This document shows positions 44,816 through 45,733 of a DNA stretch of 45,733 bases, one piece after another. A program made the translations under genes and the position numbers. This DNA comes from Flavobacteriaceae bacterium. Its GTDB lineage: Bacteria > Bacteroidota > Bacteroidia > Flavobacteriales > Flavobacteriaceae. Location: NCBI GenBank assembly GCA_009886265.1, contig QXZR01000085.1, positions 1-45,733 on the forward strand, given 5' to 3'. The first letter of the stretch is position 1; every line of letters starts with the position of its first letter. The notes beneath the pieces are model-generated. The model was not told the origin of the DNA and searched no databases. It saw nothing but the letters and a program-made list of their open reading frames with translations.

Positions 44816-45733
44816 ATGAAAAGAAACATCACCATACTGGCTTGTGTAACTTTTATATTAAGCCAAACATCTTGTGCCCAAAAAGAAAACACACCTCCTC
44901 TTAAAACACCAACAAGTGTATCGTATACTACAGCGCTTGTTGTTTCTGATGTAGAAGTACCGTGGGGAATGGTCTTTCTGCCCAATGGGAGTTTATTGTA
45001 CACGGAAAAAGAAGGGAAGTTAATACGCTTTCAATACGGCAAAAAAAATGAGATTTCTGGTTTGCCTACCCCCTATGTTCGTGGTCAGGGCGGCTTGATG
45101 GGCATTGCCCTCCACCCCGATTTTGAACAAAATAACCGGATCTATTTTACCATGGCAACCGCCAATGAAGATGCCTCTGGAGGAAATACAGGCTTGTATA
45201 CTGCTACACTAAGAGGAAACGCACTCTCAGACGTAAAACTACTATACAAGGCTGTGCCTGACACAAAAAAAGGAGTGCACTTTGGATCACGTATCGTATT
45301 TGATTCAGATGGGTATCTTTATTTCTCTGTGGGTGATAGAGGTGAACGAGATATAAACCCACAAGACATTACACGGGATAATGGTAAAATATACCGCTTA
45401 AACGATGACGGAAGTGTTCCAATTGATAACCCTTTTGTAGGAGTAAATGGCGCTAAAGAAGCCATTTATTCTTATGGTCACCGTAATCCACAAGGGCTTA
45501 CAATACATCCTGAAACAGGTGAGATATGGGCACACGAGCACGGGCCAAGAGGCGGCGATGAAATTAACATCATCGAAGCAGGAAAAAACTATGGTTGGCC
45601 CAAAATCACCTACGGCAAGAATTATACAGGAACAACCATTACTAAAAACCGTTCGCTACCGGGAATGGAGCAGCCTTTCTACTATTGGGTACCTTCAATA
45701 GCAGCCTCAGGAATGGCATTTGTTACGGGTAAT
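44816..45733 (+). CDS. PQQ-dependent aldose sugar dehydrogenase, partial (first 306 residues)
   Basis: The gene runs off the right edge with an open frame of 306 codons. An N-terminal signal peptide (about 1-21, ending SCA) exports it to the periplasm. A six-bladed beta-propeller of the soluble glucose/aldose dehydrogenase (GDH-B/Asd) family is evident from VPWGMVFLPNGSLLYTEKEG, GLMGIALHPDF, GVHFGSRIVFDSDGYLY, SYGHRNPQGL and EHGPRGGDEIN. His155 and Arg223 match the catalytic and PQQ-binding His and Arg of the Acinetobacter enzyme. It would oxidise sugars and pass electrons to the respiratory chain, using PQQ and calcium. The preceding receptor is PqqU-like. The C-terminal blades are outside the window. 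Confidence 0.9.
   Translation, partial: MKRNITILACVTFILSQTSCAQKENTPPLKTPTSVSYTTALVVSDVEVPWGMVFLPNGSLLYTEKEGKLIRFQYGKKNEISGLPTPYVRGQGGLMGIALHPDFEQNNRIYFTMATANEDASGGNTGLYTATLRGNALSDVKLLYKAVPDTKKGVHFGSRIVFDSDGYLYFSVGDRGERDINPQDITRDNGKIYRLNDDGSVPIDNPFVGVNGAKEAIYSYGHRNPQGLTIHPETGEIWAHEHGPRGGDEINIIEAGKNYGWPKITYGKNYTGTTITKNRSLPGMEQPFYYWVPSIAASGMAFVTGN

Noticed and set aside
44803-45003. Minus-strand open frame over the start of the sugar dehydrogenase
   Set aside because: It is antisense to a signal peptide and beta-propeller with clear family motifs; no supporting signal.

Overview
The window is a dense, moderately AT-rich chromosomal segment from a member of the Bacteroidota, very probably a marine-type flavobacterium (class Flavobacteriia). 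The evidence is a complete gldK-gldL-gldM-gldN block (type IX secretion / gliding motor), promoters of the Bacteroidota form TTG-N19-TAnnTTTG, weak or absent Shine-Dalgarno sequences, a mevalonate-pathway HMG-CoA reductase next to a GYDIA-type GHMP kinase, and a DnaE polymerase carrying its own N-terminal proofreading exonuclease. No phage, insertion sequence, CRISPR array or rRNA was seen. No gene-free stretch exceeds 300 bases: the two longest are the topA/miaB divergent gap (8680-8971) and the mscS/trxA gap, which holds tRNA-Asp (36459-36734).

Layout. (1) 1-8679, minus strand: topA, a degenerate arginase-fold protein, then gldK, gldL, gldM and gldN, a terminator, and a truncated FAD oxidoreductase. 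(2) 8972-15186, plus strand: miaB, a sigma-54 activator without sensor domain, lptE, a TPR-like protein and secG, followed by groES-groEL with a sigma-54-type promoter candidate. (3) 15228-22723, plus: a GAF/fRMsr-like protein, purH, then the rod-shape cluster mreB-mreC-mreD-mrdA-rodA. (4) 22738-31602: Prc-type protease (minus); surE, a small membrane protein, lpxB, an NlpC/P60 lipoprotein and comEC (plus); a thioredoxin-like protein and a POT peptide transporter (minus). (5) 31679-36458: HMG-CoA reductase and GHMP kinase (plus), an orphan LytS-like histidine kinase (minus), a YbdG-type MscS channel (plus). (6) 36475-41484, minus: tRNA-Asp, trxA, dnaE. (7) 41636-45733, plus: rpsP, rimM, a TonB-dependent receptor closely resembling E. 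coli PqqU/YncD, and a truncated PQQ-dependent sugar dehydrogenase.

How it fits together. Most genes are housekeeping: envelope assembly (T9SS, LptE, SecG, LpxB, Mre/RodA/PBP2), translation (RpsP, RimM, MiaB, tRNA-Asp), replication (TopA, DnaE) and folding (GroESL, Prc).

Two parts look new or under-described. First, a possible sigma-54 stress circuit: the activator operon carries a TGACA-N3-TGTCA palindrome over its promoter, groES carries TGTCA-N3-TGTCA followed by a -24/-12 box, and two further TTTGGCACGGTT boxes lie upstream of prc and antisense to the histidine-kinase start, just before an orphan terminator. Second, a PQQ scavenging-and-use pair: a PqqU-like outer-membrane receptor directly before a periplasmic PQQ sugar dehydrogenase, attached to a ribosomal operon. 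Other points of interest are a ureohydrolase-fold pseudoenzyme in the T9SS operon and two intrinsic terminators whose T-run runs straight into the next start codon. All family assignments rest on reading motifs and on memory of homologues; no database search was run.
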